Below, piece after piece: positions 30,621 through 32,405 of a DNA stretch of 32,405 nt. Position 1 is the stretch's first letter; the number at the start of each line of letters is the position of its first letter. The notes below the pieces were generated by a model. The model searched no databases. It was given only the letters and a program-made list of their open reading frames with translations, and had not been told where the DNA came from. The stretch is from Paludibacteraceae bacterium (GTDB lineage: Bacteria > Bacteroidota > Bacteroidia > Bacteroidales > Paludibacteraceae). Position numbers and translations under genes: made by a program. The stretch covers positions 1 through 32,405 of the forward strand of contig JAFZGC010000107.1 of the NCBI GenBank assembly GCA_017555595.1, read 5' to 3'.

Positions 30621-32405
30621 ATGAAAAAATCAATCTTTTTGGCGGCTTACATAGCCGCTTCAGGTGTTGTATTAGCTAACACCGACACACTTACCTTCGT
30701 TCGCGAACTGGACGAAGTAGTCGTTAACGCGCCTGTAGCGCAAGTTACTAACAACCACACTACGCTCAACAACGAGCAGTTGAATCAGAGCAACACGGGA
30801 CAGAACTTGCCGTTCTTGCTCTCTTCTACACCTGCTCTGATTGCCACCAGCGATGACGGATTGGGTATTGGTTACACCTACTTCCGTGTTCGTGGTACGG
30901 ATCATACGCGTATCAACATGACGCTGAATGATGTACCACTGAACGACAGCGAGAGTCAGACGGTCTTTTGGGTGAATATGACCGATATGGCAAGCAGCAT
31001 GTCATCCATCAACGTGCAACGTGGTGTAGGTACATCCATTAATGGTACCTCTTCTTTTGGAGCAAGTGTAAATATGAAGACGGGCGAAAAAGACACACTT
31101 AGTCATTACACTATTGCTTTCAACGGCGGTATGTACAACACCTTCCGCGAGATGATTAGTGCGCATATCGCTCTGCCTAATTGTTGGCAAGCCAATGCCC
31201 GATTCTCGAAGGTCAATACCGATGGATTCCTCTACCGCACCAACTCAGATCTGTATTCCTATTATGGTGATTTGGGTTGGTATGGCAATCGTACACAGGT
31301 TGTTGCACGTTTCTTTGGCGGTAGCGAGAAGACTGGCATGGGTTGGGATGGTGTGGACTACAACACCGCTTACGGTATTAATGGGGCAGACCGCCGCTAC
31401 AATCCTGCAGGCGAATATACCACTACCGCAGCCGACGGTTCGGACTCCACCGCCTACTACCATAACCAAACAGACAACTACGCCCAACAACATGCACAAT
31501 TGTCTATCAATCATCGTTTTACACCGCATTGGTCATTGTCGGCTATAGCGCATTACACCCATGGTGCAGGCTATTATGAGCAATACAAGCGCAAGAAACT
31601 ATCGTATTGGGGATTGCCTTACTCATACAAAGCTTATGGTATGTATCGCAAGCACTTGGATAATCATTTCTTTGGTGGTGTGTTGTCGGCGAAATATGTG
31701 TCAGAGGCGATAGATATGCAGTTTGGTGGCGCTGCCAACCACTATCTAGGTGACCACTTTGGTACGCTCAATTACCTCGAAGATACACTCGTTTTGCCAA
31801 TCAATCATGAGTACTACCGCAACGATGCCCACAAGACGGATGCAAACATCTATGCCAAAGCCAATTGGCGCATTATCAACCGCGCACAGGAGAAACTTTC
31901 ACTCTATGCCGACCTGCAATACCGCTATGTGCGTTACGAACGTAATGGTATGAACGATGAAGATATGACCGAATGGCCACTCAAAGTGGACTTTCATTTC
32001 TTCAATCCTAAAGCGGGATTGACCTATCAAAATCGTGGACACTTGCTCTCTGCTTCCTTCGCCATCGCCAATCGAGAACCTAGTCGAAATAACTACAAAG
32101 AGAATGTGGTATTTGATTCATCTACAAATACTTATGCGGGATTGCCACATGCAGAGAGATTGTATGACTACGAACTAGGATACACCTATTCCCATCCACG
32201 TTTTGCAGTCGGAGCAAATCTCTATTTGATGGACTACGACAACCAACTTGTGCTTACTGGCGAGTACAACGATGTGGGTGCCTACAAGACGAAGAATGTC
32301 AAAGACTCCTACCGCATAGGAGCAGAGATCACAGCAGGCGTAAAGATCACAGATTGGCTGCGTTGGGATATGAATGTAGTGGCATCGCGCAACAAGATTC
32401 TCAAC
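30621..32405 (+). CDS. TonB-dependent outer membrane receptor, thiamin-related (3' end cut by window)
   Basis: The frame is open for all 595 visible codons. A signal peptide (about residues 1-19) is followed by a TonB-box-like LDEVVVNA and the plug domain: PFLLSSTPALIATSDDGLGIGYTYFRVRGTDHTRINMTLNDVPLNDSESQ, then INVQRGVGTSINGTSSFGASVNMKT, ending in beta-barrel repeats rich in aromatic residues. The TPP riboswitch just upstream points to import of thiamin or a precursor across the outer membrane; the ligand is inferred from regulation, not from the binding residues. The barrel's C-terminal end, and probably downstream thiamin genes, lie outside the window. Confidence 0.92.
   Translation, partial: MKKSIFLAAYIAASGVVLANTDTLTFVRELDEVVVNAPVAQVTNNHTTLNNEQLNQSNTGQNLPFLLSSTPALIATSDDGLGIGYTYFRVRGTDHTRINMTLNDVPLNDSESQTVFWVNMTDMASSMSSINVQRGVGTSINGTSSFGASVNMKTGEKDTLSHYTIAFNGGMYNTFREMISAHIALPNCWQANARFSKVNTDGFLYRTNSDLYSYYGDLGWYGNRTQVVARFFGGSEKTGMGWDGVDYNTAYGINGADRRYNPAGEYTTTAADGSDSTAYYHNQTDNYAQQHAQLSINHRFTPHWSLSAIAHYTHGAGYYEQYKRKKLSYWGLPYSYKAYGMYRKHLDNHFFGGVLSAKYVSEAIDMQFGGAANHYLGDHFGTLNYLEDTLVLPINHEYYRNDAHKTDANIYAKANWRIINRAQEKLSLYADLQYRYVRYERNGMNDEDMTEWPLKVDFHFFNPKAGLTYQNRGHLLSASFAIANREPSRNNYKENVVFDSSTNTYAGLPHAERLYDYELGYTYSHPRFAVGANLYLMDYDNQLVLTGEYNDVGAYKTKNVKDSYRIGAEITAGVKITDWLRWDMNVVASRNKILN

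Overview
The window looks like a chromosomal segment of a Bacteroidales bacterium (phylum Bacteroidota), most likely host-associated; I cannot name the genus. Three things support this. First, at least eleven promoters of the Bacteroidota sigma-ABfr type (TTG/TTTG, 20 nt, then TAnnTTTG) can be placed upstream of genes. Second, several families typical of the phylum are present (DUF5606, DUF3127, DUF4294, GldH, a TPP-riboswitch-controlled TonB-dependent receptor, an M6 protease with a Bacteroidales-style C-terminal tail). Third, Shine-Dalgarno sequences are generally weak. There is no rRNA, CRISPR array, prophage or insertion sequence.

Layout. 1-5.0 kb: M6 metalloprotease (minus), divergent from rfbC-rfbD (dTDP-L-rhamnose), then a minus-strand pair of an MGDG-synthase-like glycosyltransferase and a membrane protein. 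5.3-9.2 kb: SDR epimerase with a zinc-finger tail, lpxA, a DUF5606 protein and a Nif3-like protein that begins at TTG. 9.2-12.4 kb: CT398-type zinc-ribbon protein, parE, and a small membrane protein with a CCGxHxVCE motif. 12.3-16.4 kb (minus): CPBP protease, tRNA-Pro(GGG) with a hairpin-rich leader, then pgk - DUF3127 - metallophosphoesterase. 16.4-18.4 kb: an unusual islet, a lipoprotein with an apparently circularly permuted von Willebrand A domain flanked on both sides by long non-coding DNA. 18.4-20.5 kb (minus): thioredoxin-like protein and NhaP2-type antiporter. 20.7-28.3 kb (plus): aroB, then smpB-holB-ricT-gldH-trmB-mrp-MATE, closely packed and often overlapping. 28.3-30.3 kb (minus): NlpC/P60 endopeptidase, nucleoside phosphorylase-like protein, DUF4294. 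30.4 kb to the end: promoter, TPP riboswitch and a TonB-dependent receptor cut by the window edge.

Most of the window is housekeeping: envelope sugar and lipid A synthesis, glycolysis, DNA topology and replication, trans-translation, tRNA modification, Fe-S handling. The most interesting items are the permuted VWA lipoprotein with its roughly 430-nt promoter-proximal leader, the structured leader of the tRNA-Pro unit, a recurring class of short phrase-like tracts that sit just after stop codons in operons and also inside the CPBP and aroB coding sequences, and a Leu in ParE at the position equivalent to E. coli GyrB Asp426.
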